Shown in pieces: positions 48,452-59,489 of a DNA stretch of 64,000 nt (position 1 is its first letter; every line of letters starts with the position of its first letter). The position numbers and the translations under genes are program-made. The notes under the pieces are model-generated. The model had not been told where the DNA came from. It worked only from the letters and a program-made list of their open reading frames with translations, and ran no database searches. Origin of the DNA: Amyloporia xantha. Taxonomy: Eukaryota; Basidiomycota; Agaricomycetes; Polyporales; Adustoporiaceae. The stretch is taken from contig JAYKKR010000006.1 in assembly GCA_036971615.1 (NCBI GenBank), positions 744,001 through 808,000 on the forward strand, read 5' to 3'.

Positions 48452-50162
48452 TCAAGGCCGATTTCGACTTTGTCCCGTGGACCCCCCAGCGCCCGTGGCA
48501 GCACCCTGCCTCATCTCCTCCTCATCCAAACCCGCCTCTGCCAATATCCGCTCGACTTCCTGAAGAATCGGCTTGTATGTGCCTTCGAAACGAGAGATGA
48601 TCAGTCCATAGATTACAACGTGTATACGCAGGGGATATTCACCGTATCTCTCCTTCGCTATAGCGAAGCCATCCCTGCGAAGTTGCTTGCCACGGCTATT
48701 GCTGCTTCCGTGCGCTTTGCCAGTCCAGTATTCGCCTGACCATAAACGGGACAAATAAGCACTGGGCGTGACAGTCCAGACGTTCAGACTTACGTGAGCG
48801 GCTGTAGAACATGGCGAGCGACTGTCCTGGCAGGGGCGTGCTGATCATATCCTCAGCGGATCGTGTCGAATCCTTCGCCACGCCCATAAATGCAGCAGTT
48901 TGCGAACGAAGCGAATCCTTGTTAGCGATAAATCCCGTTCTATGAGGTCAGCAGCCCTCGCCTTCTCCTCTTGGCTCAATTCTGGACCACCTTGCTCTTC
49001 GGCCTCTGAATCTGTGTCTTTTCCGGTTGCATTCAACTCTTCGGAAGGTGTCTTGGTTTCTTCCCTATCGGCTTCGTCGTTGTGGTCTTCGGCTTCATCT
49101 CTATCCTCGTCCTCGTCCTCGTCATCATCATCACCCTCAGCACTAATCGAGAGCCCACTATCTTTGAGACACGTGTAGCGGTCGCCACATCGCCATCCTG
49201 CAATGTTCTCGAGGTGAGATGACAAGGAAATATGAGTATTGACCTTGACAGCACGAACCGATGTCCCGATAGCGCCGTAGGTCGGACCTTAGTGTCAATG
49301 CGCTCCCATGCGTGCATTGTAATATCAAAGTGGTGGAAGGCGTTCTGATATAGCGAGGAGAATTCTCCGCCTGATCTACACGTCAGAATACCATACATGT
49401 ATGGTGATTTCAGCGAAAGCAATATGGACAGAAGGACGGATTCCTACCTTAAAGATAGAGTCTTTCGCCGCCGCCGGCCGGACAGGCGATGGCAGCGTGC
49501 GCTGATCGTGGACCTGGGCAGGACGGGGAGACGAATTTGCGCCATTCATCCTGCGAAGCAATCGACGAGTATCGGCATCAGCGATGTGTGATGTGATTCT
49601 AGGAGCCTCTCCACAGGCATGTCTACCTTCTCCGGAGAGTATCTAAACGCATCGTTGGAGAAGTACTACCAAGGGACATTGAGATCAGCAAATGGATCGA
49701 TCACCCCTTTCGGTCGGGTCGTTCAGAGGGGGAGATGAACTCACTGCTTTGCCGTCATCACTGAAGAATTCGCCACCAATCCACCATAGATATGCCCCGC
49801 TTGGACAGGGGGTCAGCGTCGCGTTCGCTCGACGACTAGGTGGACCCTCCACAAGCTCCTCTGTCACTCAATGCGCTTCTTCCCATTCTTTTTGAATCTA
49901 CTGATTCCATACGTCAGTCCAAAACTCCAGACGGACGAATCGGTATCGCCCGTGGATGGTAGAACAAAAAAAGGAGATGAAGATAGCAGCAAATACAAAC
50001 TCTACCCAGAATACCCTCGAGATCTCGATCATCTTCTTCCTCGTCCTTCGACTTTCCTACCTTCTTTTTCTCCTATCGCTCGATCTTCTGTGCCGCTTTT
50101 GCTTTCTGGGCAGCTTTCACCGCAGCTTCAGATGTATCCTTACTAGACCTTTTCTTTGCCAT
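48452..50162 (-). pseudogene. Kelch-repeat protein (KLHDC4/Kel3-like, DUF4110 tail), decayed
   Basis: Starts at ATG 50162 with the Lys/Ala-rich MAKKRSSKDTSEAAVKAAQ, continues through IQKEWEEAH, VTEELVEGPPSRRANATLTP, WWIGGEFFSDDGKA, AFRYSPEK, DEWRKFVSP and PGPRSAHA, and GGEFSSLYQNAFHHFD with WERIDTKVRPTA: kelch repeats 1 and 2 of this family. An acidic stretch and the C-terminal module follow (TAAFMGVAKDSTRSAEDM, PLPGQSLAMFYSR, RGKQLRRDGFAIAKERY, EVERILAEAGLDEEEMRQG), ending at TGA 48452. In-frame stops occur at 50075-50073 (TAG), 49870-49868 (TGA) and 49451-49449 (TAA). The later kelch repeats are deleted. Its tail is what survives beside the other F-box copies. The family is conserved in fungi and its role is poorly known. 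Confidence 0.8.
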
Positions 50163-51248
50163 GACGAGTGACTAGCCTGCCAATCGGGAGCAAGGCAAAC
50201 CGTGACGGCCGCATATCCCGTGCGATCATTTCTATCGTCTGGCTATCGAAAAGCCTGCCATAGCGCTCGCTCGCTTACATTCTGGTCCTCGGCCAGCCAA
50301 TCGGACCAATCGCACATCCACCACGAATAAGCACAGGGCCGGCTGTGGAACAGAAAGCCACTGTAATCGTGCTTCTGCAACCGCAGGTTGACCAGAATAA
50401 GCAATCGCGGGAGGAGAGGGTAGGTGCGGAGGTTGGAACACCAGAATGATATATGTTGAAATGGCCAAGATAAGAGTGCGCGTACCTTATTTAGTCGAAA
50501 CTCATAACATGTTTTAGTGTGGTCGGTCCAGCCTGAGAAGCGAGCCCGCTCGCGCAGGGATGGGCACGGCCCACCCGGCTCACTGAGAGAAATGTGGACG
50601 AGAGCTGTCCAAATTGACAAGGTATATGTAGGTTAGCGAGTGAACCACGCCGCCTAGGGATTGTGTTTTATCGCTGGATACTCATCTTTCGACCAGTATA
50701 GTACGGAGGTGGGAGCTTCCAACATGCACATAGAATATGTGCAGCAAAATACGAAAGGTACCTATTGATCCATATTATCATAATCATTCAAGATATAAAA
50801 CGGGTCGACGCACCTCCGATATTGATGGAACGACACCGTACGCATAGCTTGAAAGACACCCATTCACTTTTGCTACTTCCATATTCAAGGAGAGCGACAC
50901 GCATGGTCAAAAGGTTGTGGGTCCAGAGGCATGGTTTAAATTCTGCGGCGATACCGGGGAGCGTCGGCTCGTTGCGAGCACACCTGAGCATGTCTCATTT
51001 GCTGCTTTCGAAAACGATACGTGCTTCCATTGAAAGGTACGAGGTTTCGTCTCGGATATTGACTGTATGCGCGCATGAAATCAAAGATACAGGGCTCAAA
51101 GGTATGCGCCATGTTGAGCAAATTTGAATTGCTGATTCCGCACATAGTCCTCTATGACAAAGACGCGTGTAATATCATCGTATTGATAGGAAGACCAACA
51201 GTTCGCGAGTGACGTCAACGAAGCCTGGATTCTGACAGTTACACGGCC

Positions 51249-52347
51249 ATGGAGAGCGGCCCATCGTCAGCTCTGGGCACTTTCGGGGAAGGAAGTGGAT
51301 GTGCGCAGAGCCTCGGAGTCGTTGGGCGTCTTTCTCGATCTAACCACGCGAGCATCCGATCACTCTGGCTGCGTGACATCACGTTCCCCTCGCCTTCAAC
51401 TTGCGCTCTCAACTTTCAAGTACTTTCTCCAAGTTCTACGCCGTCCTGATGTCGCTCTCCCAACGCGGCTCGACCCCGTATTCATCCTCGCTGCCTCTCG
51501 CGGGATGATAAAGAAATCGTAGCATCCACTAGGACGTCGCCAGCGCGCTACAGTATATAACGCTGGAATCTCAGATGCATACAGGCAACCGACGCCAGCC
51601 GGGTCACCGATGTCAAACGGGTCAGTTGCCTAAAATAGTAAATCTCGTGGTTTTTTCACTGGGATTCTGAGAGAACAAATCTGATGCACATGAGCTGCTG
51701 CACTGGTCATTGCCAAAAATACTATTTTAGGCAAGTGACCCGTTTGACGTCGGTGACCCGGCTGGCGTCGGTTGCCTGTACCATGCACAGACGAAGTACC
51801 ATCATCATGTCTGTTTTGGTCCCCTTTGTGTGCATCGACTGGAATGATTTCTTTGTTTTCAGGACTAACGTCCAGGAGCGATCTCGCAGTTAGGCACACA
51901 CATGAGACCACGCGCAGTGGGCCTCCTCTGCCCTGCATTATTCGCTTCCTCGCCGTCGGGGATCTAGATTCTACACTCAGTACATCTCCACTTGCGGTTA
52001 TTATACCATGAGCGGTCGATGAGCCTCCCAGCCTCGATTATCTCGCTTTTGACTCATCGCTGCGGCGTGCCAGAATATATAATCCTGAAGATGGGAGAGT
52101 GCGCTGGGCCATCCTGTGCGGTCGGACCCAGGGGCGCCAGAGTTATGACGATCTGGTGGGTATCGGTGTGGACAGGCCTCTCAGCCGTCGTTCATCTGCG
52201 GTGAGTTGGCGCGCGATCGAGCATTACCTGTTGGGCGCCCTACAAGTCGCCGATTCGATAGATATCCGATTTGAGCGCGACTTTGACAGCCTAAGAGGTG
52301 GGATTGATCAATATCGTCGAACTTGCCCTCCTAGGATCCTTGTGTAG
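51249..52347 (+). pseudogene. Second-family F-box remnant, copy X3
   Basis: Pieces SIRSLWLRDITFPSPST, then ALSTFKYFLQVLRRP in another frame, then VSWRAIEHYLLGALQVADSI with CPPRILV. The 197-bp MITE lies between the first and last pieces. Confidence 0.5.
51582..51778. mobile_element. 197-bp MITE with TA target duplication in X3
   Basis: Arms at 51582-51640 and 51720-51778 are inverted repeats of 59 bp with two mismatches, starting CAGGCAACCGACGCCAGCC. The flanks are TA on both sides (51580-51581 and 51779-51780). X2 at about 37,268 has the unoccupied site GATGCGTACCATGC; here it is GATGCA, TA, element, TA, CCATGC. The TA duplication fits Tc1/mariner-type mobilisation. No coding capacity. Confidence 0.9.
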
Positions 52348-54153
52348 AGCGATTGTATGTCCTGCATCGCTTAGGGCTACTTCCAAGGATCATTTCCAGG
52401 TCCTCATACCCTCGGCATCGTTATTCCGCCCCAGCCAGTCACAGGCAATATTGCTGTACACCCTCGCGGCTGCCGTTGACTTCACTATATCGCTTCCACG
52501 ATCCGTTTTACTTGTACTGAACATAAGCTGCGGCAGCAAACATATGAAAGCAAATATCAAATATAACCGGAACTTCTAACGGAAAATAGCTCCCATAACC
52601 AAAGAGCAAATCACAAACGGCCCGACGCCGTGGAGTATTGTGAGTACAACCAATGAAACAGTTGCTCAGCTTATGACAGACTCTCGTGGTTGGCAAAGCG
52701 AACATGACGGAGCGCATATTGCGGAGCGCATACGGACCCTGCGGAAATGTCCTGTGCGGACGACGCAGCAGACGCGTTCCACGCACTTCGCTTCAAGATT
52801 CGGACGCTTTGCCGAAGCGGGAGTCCACGACGCGGAGTGCTTGTAAAGCGATGCGCGTTGAGGCCAGACAATTTGGACGTGCACCGGATGCTGGGTGCGT
52901 TTGTACTGGGGTGTACGCAGCTTCCATCTGTCATTGTATGTGGGAGCGTGAGAGCCTCCCAGCTCCTCTCAGTGGTTCGTGATAAACGGAATACAAGGAT
53001 CATGAGGTTCATTTGACTTGACGCTTCTCGTATTTATTAGTGCTGAGCATGCCGTGAACACGCGCGCTCAGGTCTAAGTCGAGGCTATGCAGACTATCTT
53101 AGGACGCTCGATCGTCGTATCTAGTGGTGTGCAATACCGGTCAGCAGGTGAGCGTGACGGTTGCTTAACAGCCAACGCACCGAGAGCCGACGTAGTCAGC
53201 AGGGGCGTCCAGACAAACTCATGGGATGTGCGCACGGTTTTAGGAGGTTGGACGCTCTGTCGAGGTCCTGGTGCAGTCTTTCCACCTACGACGATGGCAC
53301 TTGAGCGGCAAAAGAACGAGATAGAAGGATGGTGACACGGCATTCTGGAATTGCATCCGATAGGAGTCCTGAACGCTATTGGTGCGTCAATTCTACAGAT
53401 AGTATGAGAGGGTCTCTCAAGCGTCTCTAGACAACATCAAGAGGGAATACAGACCGCTTTCGTCAGTAGCATTTCAAAGTTCTGCGTGCGTGTGGGATCA
53501 GGCGGTGCGTCCCGTCAGTGTAACTATATCATGGGTATTTGACATTGTCTTCCTGGCTGTACGATCGTCAGTTTCTATTAGCTCTGGACATAGCTCTTAT
53601 CTAAAGCGCTCACATTGGGTTTGATACTCACCGCGTTGACACAGAAGCCTAAGAAACAGCAAGACAGTCGCAGCTTCGCAAGTCAGAGCTTTCCAGTGGT
53701 CCGCTGGAGGAAGCAATAAATGGTCCGTGAGAAATGAAAGAAGTCTGGTGCCAACCATACCGTTCACACGTCATGGTGTAAGGCAGAACATGCGTCCAGA
53801 GGCCACTGCCATGAGGCTGTGGTCCCTGAAGGGCAAGCTATATATGTACCGTTGAACAGAAGCGCAGTCTCAACCCTCTGTAATACTCTCTTCGTACCAC
53901 AGGCAACGTCTGAGTGGTACACTTGTCCTCTTGATCCATCCAGACGCTGTCTTTGTCCACTATTGTATCCGACTCAGCCCTACGCTTCGGGATCATCACG
54001 AGTGTGAGGCCTCTCGTCCAAATTCGTCGGAGAGCATTCTACGGGACAGCACGCAAATCAGCAACCTGTTAGATCTGCACGGGCAAGAGTAGAACACAGA
54101 CTCGCAGACTGTGGCTATTCCATTTAACACCGACGAGATCACGGTACGAGTCC

Positions 54154-55898
54154 ATGAATCTGCGGCTCAAATGGCAACGACAGGAGGAGGACAAGGGTGA
54201 TGACCTTGACAATGACAACGATAACAACCACATCCACAACTTTCTTACAAGGATAAGGGTGTTTCTAAAGAAATATAAAGAGATGATTAGGAGGAGGATA
54301 GGAATGGAGCCAAAGGAGGCAAGGGAAGCAAGGGAGGCAAGGGAGGCAGGTAGATTCAGCTACACCTATCAGATCCAGCTCACCGTTTAACTGGGAATTT
54401 GTTGTGCAGCCCACGCCTCGCTTTCTTCCCCCTGAACTTTGGGACCAGATCGTTTCCTACTTGCGATATGACCTGGATGCGCTGCTCGCCTACCGCGAGG
54501 CCTACTCTGGACGCGGATGGTACGAGAGAGGTAGCAAGCACGTGCCCCGAGAATACGGACAAAGGGAAGTTACTTTTTCGCATCGGGAGCAGGTGGCGCG
54601 GATAGGGATGATGAAAAGCAGTTGGGAAGGCCCATGGGTAGTCCGAATCAGGGGCAGCGAGCTTAAAGGCGAGAGGGGGCCGATTCCACACCTGGGCACA
54701 GTTGCAGTGATGCTAGGCGGAAGGTGGACAGATCCGTGGCGTCTTTACATCGAGAATGCAGAGTGGCGAGCGGGGGACATGCCGCCGGACCTCTTCGAGA
54801 ATTTGTCCACCTTCACCGAGATCACGTGGCTCGATCTTCATGACGTCACGTTTCCTTCTATTGCTACATTCGGCCGGTTGGTCTGCGCCCTCCCGCCCTG
54901 GATGAGCTCGGATGCGACGGGGTGCGCTTTGTGACGCATCATTTCAATCCCGCTGCATTTTTACGACGCGCTGGCTCTCGGAGGCTCAGAGAGATCACCC
55001 TCTACGACTTGGACAGTACTTCTGTTGACGACATCGCAGGCTTCTTCCTGTCTATGGACATCTCTTTCAGGTCGATAAGCTTGGGCAAGCCATCCCCCAC
55101 GATTGCTCTACCTTTGCGACCCACAACTTCTGGAAATCTGCAGCGTTTCATCTGGACTGCCGGCGCTTCGCTTGAACGTTTGTACTTGGATTTGGTCCCT
55201 GGCGGTGAGCCACTATGACTACTTGCTCAATCCTCAGAGCTGACTCGTTGATGTTTCCAGAGTATCCCATTGATATCTCCAACAATACACAGCTCCGCTT
55301 TTTGTACCTCGTTCTCGATATCAACAGTGTGGATTCCGACACTGGCTGTATTGTTCAGTTCGTCTCTCAACTGAAGTCCAATGTTAAGTGCAAATGCTCC
55401 GTAGTATTTGTCTTAAGCCCCCCGACTCTGAGGTCCACAGACTATGAGGAGATCAAATCAATCCTGACAAGGCTGTGCCATGGCTTTTGCTCTCAACTTG
55501 ACCAGATCTTGATCCCACGTGGATTGGACAACCTGCCACGGTTTTCCTTCAATCTCTCTCTCCAGGAGAAACCGGGGGTTAGAGTCAGGAAGCTATGGGA
55601 TCAGTTAGTGCGATCACAGATGCCTACATTAAACAAAAGAGGTATCATAGGGTGCGTTTGTCTTCTGCGGTAGCTGCGTTGATTTGACTGATGACCTTGA
55701 ACCTCACGATATACAGGACCGATGTTGCGAATGGATATTTCCCCTAAGGGTGCAAATAATGACCACGGGCCATCACAAGCTTCCTCTTTCCAGTCTCTTT
55801 GCACTTCATTGCATCCTCCATTCCCTGCTAACCAAACTCATGCCCATCTCCCTACTGAACCGTTATCGAGGGTACACACACCGCGGCATCCAGTCTAG
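54154..55898 (+). pseudogene. F-box / LRR-like gene, array copy 5, one-base frameshift
   Basis: Almost identical to copy 3, including the LRR-like residues. A C run at 54892-54894 has three C where copy 3 has four, which breaks exon 2 after VCALP. The exon 3 runs that are short in copy 3 are full length here. So each near-twin has its own homopolymer lesions at different places. Apart from that base the gene would be complete, ending at 55896-55898. Confidence 0.7.
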
Positions 55899-56127
55899 CT
55901 CTACACCCGCGTCGATCGGCAACGCAGGGTCCACGAGCACGAATTCCTCTCTATCTGTCTTGGCCCCGTGGCCTGTGGCACAGCGCTCACGAGAGTACGA
56001 TGCGATGCGGTGTCCACTTGACGATATTATATATATGTAGCTATTGTGGTACGAAATACCAATGATCTGGATGTATGAATCTTTTGTACTATTATTCTTC
56101 GCTTATATACGGAAGCTTCGACGACAC

Positions 56128-56316
56128 AAACGGCGGGCGCGCCGGGATCATGTCAGCGCCGAGTTCGACTTTGTCCCGTGGACCCCCAGCGCCCGCGGCA
56201 GCACCCTGCCTCATCTCGTCGTCATCCAAACCCGCCTCTGCCAATATCCGCTCGACTTCCTTGAGAACCGCTTTGCATGCCCCTGCGAAACGAGAGATGA
56301 TCACCGTGTAAATCAT
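56128..56316 (-). pseudogene. 3' fragment of kelch gene, copy 5
   Basis: Identical in content to the fragment at 41,620-41,808 (EVERILAEAGLDDDEMRQG frame open on the minus strand), again abutting a truncated OYE. Confidence 0.65.
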
Positions 56317-56337
56317 GACGTCTCTTCAAGGCAGTAC

Positions 56338-57450
56338 TTATTCAACTCCCTGCGGAGGCGCGATCCACGACCATGTTCGGAGCGACGCAGCTCCACTTCC
56401 GACCGTATACTCATACCACGCAACCGCCACGTTCGCCCCAATCAACTTGGGCATCTCGAACGGCGCGTGCCGCCCAAAATATAGAATCAGCGCAACCAGG
56501 CCCCACTCGAGCCCGGCGCTGCACTTCGACGCGAAGGACACGTCGGCGGGGCGAGGGTATGGCTGGCGGAGTCCGTGCACGCCGGGCTCTGGAGTTGGTC
56601 CCATGAGGAAGTCGTCGTGTTCTTCAGCTTGTCGATGAGCGATGGACTCATACTGCCGGAGGGACAGTTCTGGACAGACGACGGAAAGCCGGCCGATCCC
56701 GAGGAGGTGCGCGTGGCTGTGCTCAAGCACGGAGGACATGAGGGCAAGAGTGCGCAGGCCGCCAGTTAGAAGAATCCGCCTTCAGCCTCTGTAGAAGGGT
56801 GCGCGTCGATCACCTGCATTGCACGCTGTGCGAAGTGTGTAAAGTATGCCTGTCGGGGGGACACGGTCTTGGTAATCATTTTTCAGTGTTAGTACAATCA
56901 GACGGGTAGGGCCGTGCGGGATGAAAGATTGATGAGCGTAATAGCGGGGATAGGGAACTAATCCCACCTGGGTCCTCGTAGTCTCCCCCCAGGCTGCTAC
57001 CCTCGATGAAATCAATCACTCCCCAAGATGAGATTTCCTGCACATGGCGGAGAGCTCTGTCCTCCGTGTCGTCTTCTGTTGCAGTAGACGCGCTGCCGCT
57101 GCTGCTGGAGTCCACGTAGTCGGCCACATTAAGCTTCACGCCTACCTCGAAGTCCTTCGAGATGGCATCTGACCGGCGTATTGCGGAAGCTTACCTGTGG
57201 AAGAGTCGCAAGGGGTCATTGTGAGCGAAATATTCGTCTTCGCGTAAATTCGTCTACAGAAAGGAAATGAATCAGAATGAGCATCACAGCGGGCGATGCA
57301 ATTCAAGGTCGTTGCTCACCTTTGGAGAGATGAATTGCGATCGGAGATCTATTACGAGCTAGTTCAGTATATGCAGGATCGTGGAACACGTACACCCGTG
57401 TGCTGCATGCAGCTGCCCACCATCGAGCCCGCTGTGCGCAGCGAGAAGAG
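56338..57450 (-). pseudogene. OYE copy 5, truncated
   Basis: Same 5' truncation at the ACP junction as copies 2 and 4 (near 57,440), and it shares the C-terminal deletion of copy 4. It has an extra loss of about 45 bp near 56,765-56,780 that removes LILLTGG. From about 56,800 rightward it resembles copy 2 more than copy 4, so this copy is itself a mosaic. Confidence 0.8.
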
Positions 57451-57880
57451 CAGCTCTGCGGCCGCAGACAGCGAATCGAGCCTGTAGAAGGTCAACGGAA
57501 CCTCCGCCGACAGATCCTCCGTTGGCATGTCGAGTACTTTGCAGTTGTTATCGCGTAGATTGACAGCAGACTTCGTGTGTCCTAACCTAAGGTCTTTTCT
57601 TTATTCGTCTGCAAGTGATGGTCGTACACAGTTGAGTGCCCGAGTTTTCGCGAACAAGACGCCAGTCGAAGCCAGGAATTGCGCACGCGCCGATGGGTCC
57701 CTTGCGCAACTTACGATGACCATCGTCGATGCATATGCATAAGTCTAGCACATGCCGTTATATATTTGCTTCGCTTTTCGTGATTGCGATGCAGTCGTAT
57801 CCCAGCAGCTTGTGTTTCATGCCGCTAGTCTGCTATCTGTCCAAGATGGCTGCCTTGAGCAAAAGGTGTGGTCCGAAGTC
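57451..57880 (-). pseudogene. PKS ACP/KR 3' fragment, copy 5
   Basis: Same fragment as at 28,016-28,440, with a small deletion in the MPTEDLSAEV region so that the fusion frame open in copy 2 is closed here. Confidence 0.6.
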
Positions 57881-58255
57881 TGCGTGTCCAAATTGGTATG
57901 GACAGCCGAGAACTAGTGATCAGACAGGTACGGGTTGAATCCTGCGACGTATGACTGAGATTCAGATGCGCCATCCATGATAGTGATTATTTAAGAGCAT
58001 AAATTCGGTGATGGTGAACGATCAGAGCGCCGTTATGTGGAAAAAGGTGCGCATTGCAAGGAGTACTGACAGGAAGACCGGCATTCCGGGTGTCACGTCG
58101 ACAACGCTTAGAGTCTGAGAGTGATATGGCCATGGAGAGCGGCCCATCGTCAGCGTTGGGCACTGCATGGCAACTGCATGGGAGAGGACGCGCAAATGAC
58201 AGAGTCGTCGAGCGTCTCTCTCGATCAAATCGCGTTCCCCTCGATCAGGCATCTC

Positions 58256-59489
58256 TATGCCGGTCCATTTGCACCTAAATTCCCACGAACCTCCGCGCCT
58301 GTAACCCGACCCGCGCTCTTTCCCTGGCGCGCTCTTTCGCATTTTCTTTCGAATTACCCGCTGAAGGACCTCAATTGCGACGGTACATGGTCGTGCGAAC
58401 TCCAGAAACGTCGCCACACGGGGTGTTCGCTGTCTTATGGTCGCTGCTCGTCGTTAGAGGCGAGCTCAGCTATGCTAGTCAAATTTCAAATTCTTGATAA
58501 TTTCCGCTTTAAGTCTAAGTTATATTACTCCTGTATGTACTATGAATGAACATTACTATGTAGCTACAAAATTTGATACTATAACTTATTAACAGATCAT
58601 CTTGACATCAAATATACTTAATATTGAACAAATGGGCCTTGTCAGTGAGCGTGGAAAAGTTTTTTCCATTACTGTAGCTCCAGTTCGACGCCGAAGCTGA
58701 CGACATTGAAGATTGATTGAAGAAGACGTCCAAACGTAGTCTCCGTTTCTGACCATAAACGGTTAACGACTAGTCGGTTATATTACTGAAATGGGTTGAC
58801 TGTCATCCGCAGTTTAGATTACTATGCCAAACCATGCACTCGGCACACCCCCCATGTCGGCACCTTCCTTATAGAGTAAATTTGGGGCCCAAAGCCGCTC
58901 TCTTTCGGTGGGAAAATCATGAACTTCGGCGCGAAAGTTTGAAATATGGCGTCCTGATTGGCTACAGGTCACGCCTGCCGACATGGGGGGTGTGCCGAGT
59001 GCATGGTTGGGCATAGTAGTCAGTAACGGAGACTACTATTGTCCAAATGCGTCGCTCGGCGCTCGGCGCCGCCGACGTGCCGGAAATCAGAAAACGTCCC
59101 ACGGGTCGATTCGGTGGCAAATCTGGCAAACCGTGTCGATGCTGGCGCATGCAGCCACCACCACCGCCGTTCATGCCTACGTCCCATACTCACTTCTCGA
59201 CGCTCAGAACGAATATTAGAAAACATAGGAACATCTAGCATGACTTACAGGGTCATGATATTTGTCTCAAAGTTCTGGCTCCGGAATTTTGACACCTCAG
59301 TGCAGCTTATAGGGCTAGGGTTAGCCCCGTGGGTAACCAAATAATATTTCTATATACTAGATTGCCACCAGCAGACAAAATACGCCGCAAAGTGTGCGGT
59401 GAGACGAAAGCGCGCGGTAAATTGAAAGCGCGCGATGAATGCGAAGCGCGGGGGTGCATTTCCATTTAAAGTGCAATCGGACCGGTATA
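58256..59489. mobile_element. 1.23-kb TIR element with 6-bp target duplication in Y3
   Basis: The flanks CATCTC (58250-58255) and CATCTC (59490-59495) are the duplicated target. Y2 at about 43,790 has the single-copy site CAGGCATCTCGGACTG. The ends are inverted: TATGCCGGTCCATTTGCAC against TATACCGGTCCGATTGCAC. An imperfect GCGC/CTTTC-rich subterminal repeat extends the similarity to about 100 bp per end. No transposase frame is seen. Superfamily unknown; a 6-bp duplication is uncommon. Confidence 0.8.
58822..59016. mobile_element. 195-bp palindromic MITE nested in the Y3 element
   Basis: Arms 58822-58860 and 58978-59016 are inverted repeats of 39 bp with one mismatch, starting CTATGCC. TA flanks both ends (58820-58821 and 59017-59018). 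Size and TA target resemble the X3 MITE, but the arm sequences are unrelated. Confidence 0.75.

Larger units (their letters stand above)
35870..50199. repeat. Macro-unit 2 of the tandem array
   Basis: Second direct repeat: X2, F-box copy 3, kelch fragment, OYE copy 4 and ACP fragment, Y2, F-box copy 4, then the long kelch pseudogene instead of an OYE. It differs from macro-unit 1 by many substitutions, by the TIR element at 43,850 and by the expanded minisatellite at 46,534. Confidence 0.85.
50200..54153. repeat. Leader block X3
   Basis: Like X2 up to about 53,050. From about 53,080 to 53,335 it matches Y2 (45,350-45,600) instead, and then it runs almost identical to X2 again from 53,340. 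This is a conversion-like patch. It holds the MITE at 51,582 and a second-family F-box remnant. Confidence 0.7.
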
